Shown here in pieces: positions 1-7,650 of a stretch of 64,000 nt of DNA. Position numbers and translations under genes: made by a program. The DNA is from PALSA-1006 sp963733265 (GTDB taxonomy: Bacteria; Pseudomonadota; Gammaproteobacteria; Burkholderiales; Gallionellaceae). Location: the NCBI GenBank assembly GCA_963733265.1, contig CAVTCF010000001.1, positions 434,001 through 498,000 on the forward strand. The letters run 5' to 3'. The notes below the pieces were generated by a model, which was given only the letters and a program-made list of their open reading frames with translations, was not told the DNA's origin and did not search any database. Numbering within the stretch: the stretch's first letter is position 1; each line of letters opens with the position of its first letter.

Positions 1-420
1 AGCGGCAGACAAGCCGGACGGCCCCGCGCCGACGACCAATACTTTTTTGCCGGAAGAAGATGCGGGTGCTGCAAATTTCCAACCGCGTTTAATTGCTTCG
101 TCGCCAAGAAAGCGCTCCACGGAATTGATACCGACGGCGCTATCCAATTGGGCACGGTTACAAGAATTCTCGCAAGGGTGATAGCACACGCGCCCCATCA
201 CGGCAGGCATGGGGTTGCTTTCAGTGAGCACATGCCACGCTTGTTCATAATCGCCGGATTCGGCATGGAACAACCAGCCTTGAATATTCTCACCAGCAGG
301 ACATGCATTGTTGCACGGAGGCAAACGATCAAGATATACCGGACGTTCAGAGCGCCAGGTACCGGTTAGATTGGTCAGTGAGGTGCCAGGTTTGAGCGTG
401 ATGGCAAAAGGTTTATGCAT
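1..420 (-). CDS. GltD-like NAD(P)H/FAD oxidoreductase, N-terminal part (runs off the left edge)
   Basis: The first 140 codons of a glutamate-synthase-small-subunit-like flavoprotein are present. The N-terminal cysteine motifs NNACPAGENIQGW and CYHPCENSC are those of the GltD iron-sulfur domain, and VLVVGAGPSGLSA near the edge is the first FAD-binding Rossmann motif. The ATG at 420 overlaps the por beta stop by 8 nt, so the gene is probably translated with the pyruvate:ferredoxin oxidoreductase genes. In such clusters this flavoprotein is thought to pass electrons between ferredoxin or POR and NAD(P)H; that role is inferred here. The missing C-terminus may carry further ferredoxin-type clusters. 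Confidence 0.85.
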   Translation of the reverse strand, partial: MHKPFAITLKPGTSLTNLTGTWRSERPVYLDRLPPCNNACPAGENIQGWLFHAESGDYEQAWHVLTESNPMPAVMGRVCYHPCENSCNRAQLDSAVGINSVERFLGDEAIKRGWKFAAPASSSGKKVLVVGAGPSGLSAA

Positions 421-1423
421 CTTGTTTTACTCCTTCTTCCAGCAATCCATACTTGCGAATATTCCGGTCGGCGATAGCTTGTAACTTGGTAACCATTTCG
501 GGATGTGCATTTTTGCCGAACAAATGCGCAAAGCGTTTCTGCGGTTTGAGATATTCTTCAATCGCCACTTTGTGACGTATCTTCAAAACACCGGTGACTT
601 CGCCATGTTCGGCTTCAAATACCGGAAACATGCCGGTTTCTTTCGCCAGCCGTGCGATGCGAATAGTGTCATGCGAGGCAGTGCCAAAGCCCAGCGGGCA
701 GGGCACAAATATCTGGATGTAACGCGCACCGTGCATGCGCATTGCTTTGCGCACTTTATATTCGAGATCGCGCAGATCGGCGACTGTCGCCGTGGCGACA
801 TAAGGAATGTTATGCGCCATGGCGATCTCCGGCACATTTTTTCCTTGTCCAAATACGTTGCCCGGTTCGGGGCCCAAGGGCATCGTGGTCGCAGTGCGCG
901 CGGCTGGCGGCGTGGCGCTTGAGCGCTGCACGCCTGTATTCATATAGGCTTCGTTGTCGTAACAGATATACAGCACATCGTCGTTGCGTTCAAACATGCC
1001 GGATAAACAACCGAAGCCGATGTCTGTTGTTCCGCCATCGCCGCCCTGTGCTACCACGCGCACATCGTGACGCCCTTTAACCTTCATCGCTGCCGCAATG
1101 CCGGTGGCCACAGCGGGAGCATTGCCGAACAAAGAGTGTATCCACGGTAATTGCCAGGAAGATTCGGGATAAGGCGTGGAGAATACTTCCAGGCAGCCTG
1201 TGGCATTTGCCGCAATCAACTGCCCATTGCTTTCGGCCATTGCGGCATCAATAGCGTAACGCGCGCCGAGTGCTTCACCGCAGCCCTGACAGGCGCGATG
1301 TCCGGAATTAATCGAGTTGCTGCGATGCTCGTCGGCCTGCACACTGCGTTCATCCGGTGCAAGCAAACGGTTGCCGACGGTGAATGTTCCGGTTTGGTAA
1401 AACTTAACGGTTTGAAATCCCAT
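413..1423 (-). CDS. porB: Pyruvate:ferredoxin oxidoreductase, beta subunit (TPP-binding)
   Basis: This 336-residue protein has the features of the thiamine-pyrophosphate subunit of 2-oxoacid:ferredoxin oxidoreductases. HRACQGCGEAL near residue 42 supplies cysteines for the proximal [4Fe-4S] cluster, GDGGTTDIG is the TPP/Mg motif, and YDNEAYMNTG follows. With the alpha and gamma subunits it would oxidatively decarboxylate pyruvate (or the reverse) with reduction of ferredoxin. The ATG at 1423 sits 9 nt after the alpha-subunit stop, behind a GGAGA ribosome site. The 3' end overlaps the GltD-like gene by 8 nt. Pyruvate is the likeliest substrate because of the residues after YMNTG, but other 2-oxoacids are possible. 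Confidence 0.9.
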   Translation of the reverse strand: MGFQTVKFYQTGTFTVGNRLLAPDERSVQADEHRSNSINSGHRACQGCGEALGARYAIDAAMAESNGQLIAANATGCLEVFSTPYPESSWQLPWIHSLFGNAPAVATGIAAAMKVKGRHDVRVVAQGGDGGTTDIGFGCLSGMFERNDDVLYICYDNEAYMNTGVQRSSATPPAARTATTMPLGPEPGNVFGQGKNVPEIAMAHNIPYVATATVADLRDLEYKVRKAMRMHGARYIQIFVPCPLGFGTASHDTIRIARLAKETGMFPVFEAEHGEVTGVLKIRHKVAIEEYLKPQKRFAHLFGKNAHPEMVTKLQAIADRNIRKYGLLEEGVKQDA

Positions 1424-1432
1424 GATCTCTCC

Positions 1433-2686
1433 TTAACCAAATTTCGCCGATACAATGCCTTTGTCGTGCAGAATATTTTCGGCGATAGGGCCGGAGTGGC
1501 GTGTTTGCCGCTCGCGTTCCAGTTGTTTGTTGACGGCATCCCAATCCAGGTCAACGAAAGTGACGGGTTGTAACTCTTCCTTTTCAGCAAGTCTGAACAG
1601 CTTGTGCAATGAGGCTTTGGGAATAGCGCGTCCGCCCAAACCGGCAATGGCCGTAAAGCCTTTGATACCGGAGCCAGTTACAGCCATACGCACATCGGTA
1701 GCCACGATTCCGCCCATCCCCACAGCCAGGCTTTTTTCCAGCACCAGAAAGCGTTTGCAATTCCACAATGCGGCACGCACTTGTGCGAGAGGGAAGGGGC
1801 GATAGCTGATAATGCCGAGCACGCCGATTTTATGACCTTCCGCGCGCATCTCATCCACGGTGTCTTTGATCGTGCCCAGCACCGAGCCCATCGCAATGAT
1901 GAAGGTTTCGGCATCCTCGGCGTGGTAGGTTCGCACCAGACCACCACTGTCGCGTCCGAAAGTCTGCTTGAATTCGGCTGCGAGTTGCGGAATTAATTCC
2001 AGTGCCTGCATTTGTTTTGCGTGTGCAAGATACTTCACTTCCATAAACGCTTCGGGGCCGACCATTGCACCGATGGAAACCGGTTCTTTCGGGTCGAGCG
2101 ACTGACGTGGGTCAAACGGCGGCAAATAGGCATCGACCTGTGCCTGTGTGGGAATATCCACGCGCTCAAAAGCGTGCGTGAGAATGAATCCATCCATACA
2201 TACCATGATGGGCATGGAAAGTTCTTCCGCCAAACGAAAGGCCTGAATATGCAAATCGAGCGCTTCCTGATTTGTTTCGGCAAACAATTGCATCCAGCCG
2301 GAATCGCGCTGCGAGAGCGAATCGGAATGATCGTTCCAGATGTTGATCGGTGCACCAATGGCACGGTTGGCTACCGTCATCACAATGGGCAGCCCCAAAC
2401 CGGAGGCGTTGTAGACCGCCTCAACCATGAACAGCAAACCCTGCGAAGCCGTCGCGGTGTAAGAGCGCGCACCGGCAGCAGAAGCGCCGATTGCCACCGA
2501 CATCGCGGCAAATTCACTTTCCACGTTGATGAATTCGCACTGCGTTAATTTGCCAGATTTGACCATCGCGCCCAGCGCTTCGACTATGTGCGTTTGAGGA
2601 GAAATCGGATATGCACAGATCACCTCGGGGCGACACAGCGCGACGCCTTCGGCAACGGCCTTCGAGCCTTCAATCTGTTTAAGCAT
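1433..2686 (-). CDS. porA: Pyruvate:ferredoxin oxidoreductase, alpha subunit
   Basis: This is the alpha subunit (417 residues) carrying the pyrimidine-binding and transketolase C-terminal domains. It begins MLKQIEGSKAVAEGVALCRP, and AYPISPQTHIVEAL is the family's substrate/TPP-site motif. The reading frame is open for a further 70 codons upstream, but that stretch lies inside the gamma-subunit gene. The ATG at 2686 overlaps the gamma stop by 8 nt, the same ATG/TAA overlap pattern seen between beta and the GltD-like gene, so this start is preferred. Confidence 0.9.
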   Translation of the reverse strand: MLKQIEGSKAVAEGVALCRPEVICAYPISPQTHIVEALGAMVKSGKLTQCEFINVESEFAAMSVAIGASAAGARSYTATASQGLLFMVEAVYNASGLGLPIVMTVANRAIGAPINIWNDHSDSLSQRDSGWMQLFAETNQEALDLHIQAFRLAEELSMPIMVCMDGFILTHAFERVDIPTQAQVDAYLPPFDPRQSLDPKEPVSIGAMVGPEAFMEVKYLAHAKQMQALELIPQLAAEFKQTFGRDSGGLVRTYHAEDAETFIIAMGSVLGTIKDTVDEMRAEGHKIGVLGIISYRPFPLAQVRAALWNCKRFLVLEKSLAVGMGGIVATDVRMAVTGSGIKGFTAIAGLGGRAIPKASLHKLFRLAEKEELQPVTFVDLDWDAVNKQLERERQTRHSGPIAENILHDKGIVSAKFG

Positions 2687-3266
2687 GGGCAGCTTCCTCC
2701 ATTTGTTCTTTAACCAGCTTGTAGGCTTCAGTCGCGGCGGCGATATTGCCCTCGGCAACCTTGCCGGAGAATTTTTCATTGATCGCCAGAATGACGGATT
2801 CGAGTTTGAACATGCCGGAGAGCGCGGCGAAGCCGGCGATAAGAGGTACATTCGGGATGGGCCGACCAATGTGTTTGTGTCCGATTTCAGTAGCATGCAG
2901 AGTGCAAAAGCGTTCGGCTTTGCGTTCTTTTAGGATATCGCCCAAGCCAAGCTCTTCAAAACTGTGATGCGAGTTGAGCAAGACATAACCGTCCTGTTTT
3001 AACCCGGCAAAGACATCAATCTGGTGCAACAGTGTGGGGTCTTGAATAATGAGCGCGTCGGGTTCCATAATGGGCTCGCGCAAGCGGATTTCCTTATCGT
3101 CGATGCGACAGAAAGCAACTACCGGCGCACCTGTGCGCTCGGAACCGAAACTGGGGAAAGCCTGAGCATGGCGACCTTCTTCAAAAGCGGCGACAGACAA
3201 CATTTCGGTGGCCGTTACAACGCCCTGACCACCGCGACCGTGAACTCGTATCTGGAACATCTGCAT
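2679..3266 (-). CDS. porC: Pyruvate:ferredoxin oxidoreductase, gamma subunit
   Basis: This 195-residue protein begins with FQIRVHGRGGQGVVTATEML, the signature of the gamma domain of 2-oxoacid:ferredoxin oxidoreductases, followed by FPSFGSERTGAPV. It appears to be the first gene of the cluster (order gamma, alpha, beta, GltD-like). A strong AGGAGG lies just upstream of the ATG at 3266. No separate delta (ferredoxin) subunit is visible, so the cluster either relies on the GltD-like protein or has delta beyond the left edge. Confidence 0.9.
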   Translation of the reverse strand: MQMFQIRVHGRGGQGVVTATEMLSVAAFEEGRHAQAFPSFGSERTGAPVVAFCRIDDKEIRLREPIMEPDALIIQDPTLLHQIDVFAGLKQDGYVLLNSHHSFEELGLGDILKERKAERFCTLHATEIGHKHIGRPIPNVPLIAGFAALSGMFKLESVILAINEKFSGKVAEGNIAAATEAYKLVKEQMEEAAHA

Positions 3267-3337
3267 TCCTCCTTTGTTACGTATTGTCGGGCTGGAATAT
3301 TACGCTTTTTAGTTCATGGCTGGGTTAACGCAAATAC

Positions 3338-3943
3338 TTAAGTATTGTCGCCCCATGGCTTTACCAGTGTCTGCCCCACGCTCAAATGATCCAGTATCCG
3401 CGCTACCACAAAATCAATAAGGTCCTGCACACTTTGCGGGTGATGATAGAAACCGGGATTGGGCGGCATGATAATAGCACCGGTGTGAGAGAGTTTAAGC
3501 ATGTTTTCCAAGTGTATGCTGGAAAAGGGCATTTCACGCGGCACCAGGATCAAAGTGCGTTTTTCTTTGAGCATGACATCGGCGGCGCGGGCGATGAGGT
3601 CGTCGCTGATGCCGCCAGCGATCTTGCCCAAGGTACCCATGGTGCAAGGACAAACCACCATAGCGTCCCCGGGGTTGGAGCCGGAAGCCATGGGAGCGTA
3701 CCAATCCTGAATGCCAAACACTTTTAATTTGCCGCTGAATTTGCCGAAGTGTTGCGCGAACATTTCTTCTGCATCATGCGGACGGTTGGGCAGCACGAAA
3801 TCCAGTTCCTGTTTGGCGACGATCTGTGCGGCCTGCGAATAAACAAGATGCACGCGCTGTCCGCTTTGCAACAGGCATTCGAGCAGGCGCATGCCGTAGG
3901 GTAGACCGGAGGCTCCGGTAAAGGCTAGAGTGATTGTTTTCAT
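3338..3943 (-). CDS. ubiX: Flavin prenyltransferase UbiX
   Basis: UbiX attaches a dimethylallyl group to FMN, making the prenyl-FMN cofactor for UbiD-type decarboxylases in ubiquinone synthesis. The N-terminal MKTITLAFTGASGLPYGMRL holds the flavin-binding GASG motif, and MVVCPCTMGTLGKIAGGISD and LVPREMPFSSIHLENML are further family blocks. Length (201 residues) is typical. An in-frame ATG six codons upstream exists, but MKTIT at 3943 matches the family start. No ubiD lies in the window. Confidence 0.93.
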   Translation of the reverse strand: MKTITLAFTGASGLPYGMRLLECLLQSGQRVHLVYSQAAQIVAKQELDFVLPNRPHDAEEMFAQHFGKFSGKLKVFGIQDWYAPMASGSNPGDAMVVCPCTMGTLGKIAGGISDDLIARAADVMLKEKRTLILVPREMPFSSIHLENMLKLSHTGAIIMPPNPGFYHHPQSVQDLIDFVVARILDHLSVGQTLVKPWGDNT

Positions 3944-4019
3944 AAAATCAGTTTGCCACATAACCAGCGACTTGGCTGACGCTTTTTTCAGCCATTAGTC
4001 GAATGGCTAATTGTTTTAT

Positions 4020-4113
4020 CAGAGAACACAGAGTTCACAGAGAAAAACAGCGACAGTCCTAGTTTAAATGAATTGATTTTGACGCATCTCTGTGTGCTCT
4101 GTGATCTCTGTGG
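4020..4113. repeat. Extragenic palindromic repeat, CACAGAG family, copy 1
   Basis: A purine-rich arm (CACAGAGTTCACAGAGA, around 4029-4045) is followed about 40 nt later by its approximate inverse (CTCTGTGATCTCTGTGGCTAA, about 4096-4116). A second element of the same design lies at 16715-16855. It sits between the Gx-type gene and ubiX and could form a long hairpin in a transcript crossing it. Confidence 0.7.
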
Positions 4114-4656
4114 CTAATTTTTTTTGTTGTCAGGTTTGATCTCTTCTGCATTATCCATGAAACTTGCCACAATCAATCCGTTCACAGTGCCGAACACCAA
4201 AGCAGCAGTGGCAAAGATGGGGATGAGATAGGCGATACCGCTATGCGGGATGAGCCAGAGATAGACTATACTCATTTGTCCGGCGATGTGAGCGAAAGCG
4301 GCAAGGATACTGTGTGTGATGGGACCAAACCAGCGTTGCGGCAAGTGGCGGCTCAGTGCAAGCACTGCCAGACTGAACAAGGCTCCGGTCAGGCTTAGAA
4401 AAAATCCCGGAGCCAGAAAATTACCGAAAAACAAACTACCCGCAACCACGCGCAATAAAGAAACCCAAGCGGCGACTTTCCAGCCGAAACGCGCAAGTAC
4501 GATGAGCGTAACGATGTTTGCCAAGCCGGGTTTAACGCCGGGCAGGGGAGATGGAATGGCGTTTTCCAGCACCGTAAGGCCCAGCGCAACAGCCGCCATG
4601 CGCGCGACATGATGGTCTTCGGCGGTGGTGTCGAGTTTAATAATTGAGGCTGTCAT
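4114..4656 (-). CDS. Gx transporter family / heptaprenyl diphosphate synthase component I-like membrane protein
   Basis: This is a small polytopic membrane protein of about 180 residues. After a short charged N-terminus it has around five hydrophobic segments; ENAIPSPLPGVKPGLANIVT and FFGNFLAPGFFLSLTGA are hallmarks of the Gx transporter/HepS-I family. The family has no settled biochemical role and often sits beside NusG-domain-II proteins, as here. The start is ambiguous: ATG at 4656 (used) or an in-frame GTG at 4671. Both lie inside the end of the NusG-II gene, implying translational coupling. Confidence 0.75.
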   Translation of the reverse strand: MTASIIKLDTTAEDHHVARMAAVALGLTVLENAIPSPLPGVKPGLANIVTLIVLARFGWKVAAWVSLLRVVAGSLFFGNFLAPGFFLSLTGALFSLAVLALSRHLPQRWFGPITHSILAAFAHIAGQMSIVYLWLIPHSGIAYLIPIFATAALVFGTVNGLIVASFMDNAEEIKPDNKKN

Positions 4657-5011
4657 ATTTTTTTGCGCCACCCGTCAATTCCACGCTCACTTGATTGGGC
4701 AGGCAAATCGCAATTTCGCCTGTTTGCTGCAGCCAGCCCTGGCGCACGCAATATTGTCTGGGGCTGGGGTCGGAGGTGATTCGAGCTTTGCGTTTTTCGA
4801 TGGTGATGATGCTTACTCCGAGGGGACCGGGGACTTCGATCTTTTGGTCAAGAGATAATGAAACTTCACGAAATATTTTGCCGCCGGCACGGATGATTGC
4901 TTTGTCAGCAGCACCGCCGGACCAGAGTGTCATCATAAGCCAAACGGTACACAGACCGCCAGCTATCAGGGTGAGGTAGTCGCCGGGTTTGATGAGGCGA
5001 AGTGAAAACAC
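4637..5011 (-). CDS. NusG domain II-containing membrane-anchored protein
   Basis: The protein has one N-terminal transmembrane segment (YLTLIAGGLCTVWLMMTLW), then a small beta-rich domain containing REVSL, GVSIITIEKRKARI and a terminal QTGEIAICLPNQVSVEL block, typical of stand-alone NusG domain II proteins. The only ATG in frame lies deep inside rapZ. A GTG at 5011, just after the rapZ stop, gives 124 residues and is the more plausible start. The function of such proteins is unknown; pairing with the following Gx-type gene is a recurring context. Confidence 0.7.
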   Translation of the reverse strand: MFSLRLIKPGDYLTLIAGGLCTVWLMMTLWSGGAADKAIIRAGGKIFREVSLSLDQKIEVPGPLGVSIITIEKRKARITSDPSPRQYCVRQGWLQQTGEIAICLPNQVSVELTGGAKKYDSLNY

Positions 5012-5013
5012 AG

Positions 5014-5859
5014 TCAGTTTTGTTGCTGGAGTTCGCGATGGCGCAACAGGACTTGCTGTTTTGTTTTGAAATATTGTGCCAGTTTTTCGGTGAGATAAAC
5101 CGAGCGGTGTTGTCCGCCGGTGCATCCTACAGCGACTGTGACGTAGCTGCGATTGTCGTCAACGAAGCAGGGTAGCCAGTCTTCGATAAAGGTACGGATG
5201 TCACTATACATTTTTTGCACCAGTGGTATCTCGTCCAGAAATTGGATGACGGGCGCATCGCGTCCGCTCAGAGGGCGCAGTACCGGGTCATAATGCGGAT
5301 TGGGCAGGCAGCGCACGTCGTAAACCAGATCGGCATCCAGCGGCAGGCCGTTTTTAAATCCGAATGACTCGAACAGCAAAGTAAGGCGCGCCCGATCCAG
5401 CGTGATGAATTGTTTTATCCACGCGCGCAACGTATTGGCATTAATTTCGCTGGTGTCGATGTGGTGGCCGATGTTGCTAATTTCGGTGAGCAACTCGCGT
5501 TCGCGGGCAACGCATTCCGGCAAGGTTAATACGCCGTCACTCAAGGGATGCAGACGGCGCGTTTCGGAGAATCGTTTTACCAGAGTATCCGTACGTGCAT
5601 CAAGAAAAAGAACATGCACATCGGTGCCCTGTTGCTTGATATTGTCGAGATATTGCGGCATGAGCAGAATACCGCTACCGCTGCGCACATCGATGCTGAC
5701 GGCAACCTTGGTCACGCCGGACAATTTCAGGTTATTCATCAGTACGTTTAACAACTCGGCGGGCAGGTTGTCCACGCAGTAATAGCCGCTATCTTCCAAC
5801 ATATTGAGTGCCACGCTCTTGCCGGAGCCGGATAAGCCGCTAACCAAAAAAAGTTGCAT
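5014..5859 (-). CDS. rapZ: RNase adapter protein RapZ (P-loop nucleotide-binding)
   Basis: RapZ proteins bind nucleotides and, in enterobacteria, deliver sRNAs controlling GlmS to RNase E; in other lineages the role is less clear. MQLFLVSGLSGSGKS holds the Walker A motif (residues 8-15), and the C-terminal half contains VGCTGGQHRSVYL and RHREL, the family signature. The family start at 5859 lies just downstream of the hprK stop (4 nt). The reading frame is open 38 codons further upstream, but only inside hprK. Length is 281 residues, near the usual 284. Confidence 0.93.
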   Translation of the reverse strand: MQLFLVSGLSGSGKSVALNMLEDSGYYCVDNLPAELLNVLMNNLKLSGVTKVAVSIDVRSGSGILLMPQYLDNIKQQGTDVHVLFLDARTDTLVKRFSETRRLHPLSDGVLTLPECVARERELLTEISNIGHHIDTSEINANTLRAWIKQFITLDRARLTLLFESFGFKNGLPLDADLVYDVRCLPNPHYDPVLRPLSGRDAPVIQFLDEIPLVQKMYSDIRTFIEDWLPCFVDDNRSYVTVAVGCTGGQHRSVYLTEKLAQYFKTKQQVLLRHRELQQQN

Positions 5860-5863
5860 CGTC

Positions 5864-6802
5864 TTATTCCTCCTGCATCTGCTGTTCGTGGCGGGAAATG
5901 AATTCCTGCATGGTGTCGATGCCGCGTTGTTGCAAAACAAAATTGCGCGATGCCGCTTCCACCAAAACCGCAAGGTTACGGCCCGCCATCACCGGTATGC
6001 TAACGGTACTGACTTTGATGCCGAGTATTTCCTGAAAACTGGCGCTGAGCGGGAGACGTTCCATTTTGGTAAGTTCGGAACTCGACGGTCGGTGCAGATG
6101 CACAATGAGTTTTAAACTTTTTTTGCGTCGCACCGCAGTTTCGCCAAACATAGTACGAATGTTAAGTATGCCCAAGCCGCGAACTTCAAGAAAGTCGCGT
6201 AGCAAAGGCGGGCAGCGACCTTCCAAAGTTTCGGGGGAAATGCGGTACAGCTCGGTAATGTCATCCGCCACCAAGCCGTTGCCGCGTGTGATAAGTTCCA
6301 GCGCCAATTCGCTTTTGCCCACGCCGCTGTCGCCGGTAATCATCACTCCCACACCGAGTACATCCAAAAAAACGCCGTGCCGCGTGGTGGACTCGGCCAG
6401 TTCTTTGATGATGTAGTGACGCACCATCCACATCAAATGCACGCTGCTTTGCGGCGAACGGAATAGCGGTGTGCTCGTATTGTTGGCGTAAGCTATGAGT
6501 TCCGGTGGCACTTCTTCCACGCCTGCCAAAATCAGGCAGAATGAGCCGGATGCTTGCAGATGCGCGAAAGCCACACCCAATGCGGCAGGATCGAGACTGC
6601 GCAGATACTCCAGTTCGGTGTTGCTGATCACTTGCACCCAGTTGGGGTGGATCATGTTGAGGTGGCCGATGATGCCTTTGTCGGACGAGTTAACGATCTC
6701 ACTTTCCAAAACTCTGTCGGCACCGTCACTACCGGCTACCCAGGTGAGCGCCAAACGTTCCTGTTTGTCCTGAAAGAGTTTAAGAATGTTGACCTGAGCC
6801 AC
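5864..6802 (-). CDS. hprK: HPr kinase/phosphorylase
   Basis: HprK phosphorylates and dephosphorylates Ser46 of the PTS protein HPr. The N-terminal regulatory domain (residues 1-130) precedes the kinase domain with Walker A GDSGVGKS at 157-164; EVRGLGILNIRTMFGE is the HprK signature near residue 210. Length (312) is normal. The gene lies between ptsN and rapZ, as in many betaproteobacteria that have an incomplete, regulatory-only PTS. No sugar permease and no HPr or EI gene is visible in the window. Confidence 0.95.
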   Translation of the reverse strand: MAQVNILKLFQDKQERLALTWVAGSDGADRVLESEIVNSSDKGIIGHLNMIHPNWVQVISNTELEYLRSLDPAALGVAFAHLQASGSFCLILAGVEEVPPELIAYANNTSTPLFRSPQSSVHLMWMVRHYIIKELAESTTRHGVFLDVLGVGVMITGDSGVGKSELALELITRGNGLVADDITELYRISPETLEGRCPPLLRDFLEVRGLGILNIRTMFGETAVRRKKSLKLIVHLHRPSSSELTKMERLPLSASFQEILGIKVSTVSIPVMAGRNLAVLVEAASRNFVLQQRGIDTMQEFISRHEQQMQEE

Positions 6803-6808
6803 GGCTGA

Positions 6809-7264
6809 CTAGCCTTTCCACTCGTTGAATATTTTATGCATTGCGGCCGGCTCGCTGTTGGATATCAGGCTTTCGCGAAAATCCGTATTGCTAAACATTT
6901 GCGCAAGTTCGCCGAGCAGTTGCAAGTGCAAATCGGTTGCGCGCTCGGGAACAAGCAACACAAAAATTAAATTGACGGGTAAGCCGTCCGGAGAATCGAA
7001 GGGGATCGGGTTTTCCGTTTTGACAAATGCCGCCACCGCTTCGCGCAAGTTTTTGATGCGTCCGTGCGGGATCGCTACACCTTGCCCGAGTCCGGTTGAG
7101 CCGAGTTTTTCGCGGGCAAACAGGCTGTCGAACACTTGGCTGCGCGCCAATTTTTGGGAATTTTCGAACAATAGCCCAACGCGTTCAAACACCCGTTTCT
7201 TGCTGGTTGATTCCGTATCCAGCAAGACATTTTCCATTGGTAAAATTTTGCTAATTAAGCTCAT
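6809..7264 (-). CDS. ptsN: PTS IIA-like nitrogen-regulatory protein (EIIA-Ntr)
   Basis: This is a 151-residue EIIA domain. GQGVAIPHGRI contains the phosphorylatable histidine (His67 from this start) and LIFVLLVPERATDLHLQLL is the second conserved block. Members regulate potassium, nitrogen and cell-envelope functions rather than transporting sugar. The start MSLISKILPMENVLLD at 7264 matches the family; a longer in-frame start 15 codons upstream exists. It is placed 6 nt ahead of hprK. Confidence 0.93.
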   Translation of the reverse strand: MSLISKILPMENVLLDTESTSKKRVFERVGLLFENSQKLARSQVFDSLFAREKLGSTGLGQGVAIPHGRIKNLREAVAAFVKTENPIPFDSPDGLPVNLIFVLLVPERATDLHLQLLGELAQMFSNTDFRESLISNSEPAAMHKIFNEWKG

Positions 7265-7311
7265 GTTTTTAGCACCGAAAAAAAGGCGATTTTTCAATCG
7301 CCCTTGCAATA

Positions 7312-7635
7312 TTACTCTGCTGCTTCCACTTTGCCAGAATCGTCATGGCGGCGTGCATTGCTTTTTTCTTTATGTTTCAACACTTGGCGATCCAGAGAGT
7401 CAACCAGAGCGTCAATCGCAACATACAGGTTGCTGTCTTCCGCTTCGGCAAAAATGGCCTTGCCGGAAACATGCACGTTGGCCTCGGCCTTTTGTATCAG
7501 CTTGTCTACGGAAAGGATCACGTTAATGTCGATCACGTTGTCAAAATGTCGTTTGACTTTATCCAGTTTACTGAGGATATGTTCGCGGATAGCCGGAGTG
7601 ATTTCTAGGTGACGCCCTGTGAGGTTGAGGTTCAT
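7312..7635 (-). CDS. hpf: Ribosome hibernation-promoting factor (short HPF / RaiA family)
   Basis: This short-form hibernation factor (107 residues) binds the 30S decoding region in stationary phase. It starts MNLNLTGRHLEITPAIREHI and has AEANVHVSGKAIFAEAEDSN and LYVAIDALVDSLDRQV, the characteristic HPF blocks. A strong AAGGAGC ribosome site precedes the ATG at 7635. Position between rpoN and ptsN is the conserved rpoN-cluster arrangement. Confidence 0.95.
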   Translation of the reverse strand: MNLNLTGRHLEITPAIREHILSKLDKVKRHFDNVIDINVILSVDKLIQKAEANVHVSGKAIFAEAEDSNLYVAIDALVDSLDRQVLKHKEKSNARRHDDSGKVEAAE

Positions 7636-7650
7636 GGCCTGCTCCTTTGG

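Noticed and set aside
2012..2548. Rightward open frame opposite porA
   Set aside because: The opposite strand encodes conserved POR alpha sequence, and the frame has Cys/His/Arg-rich composition typical of a shadow ORF.
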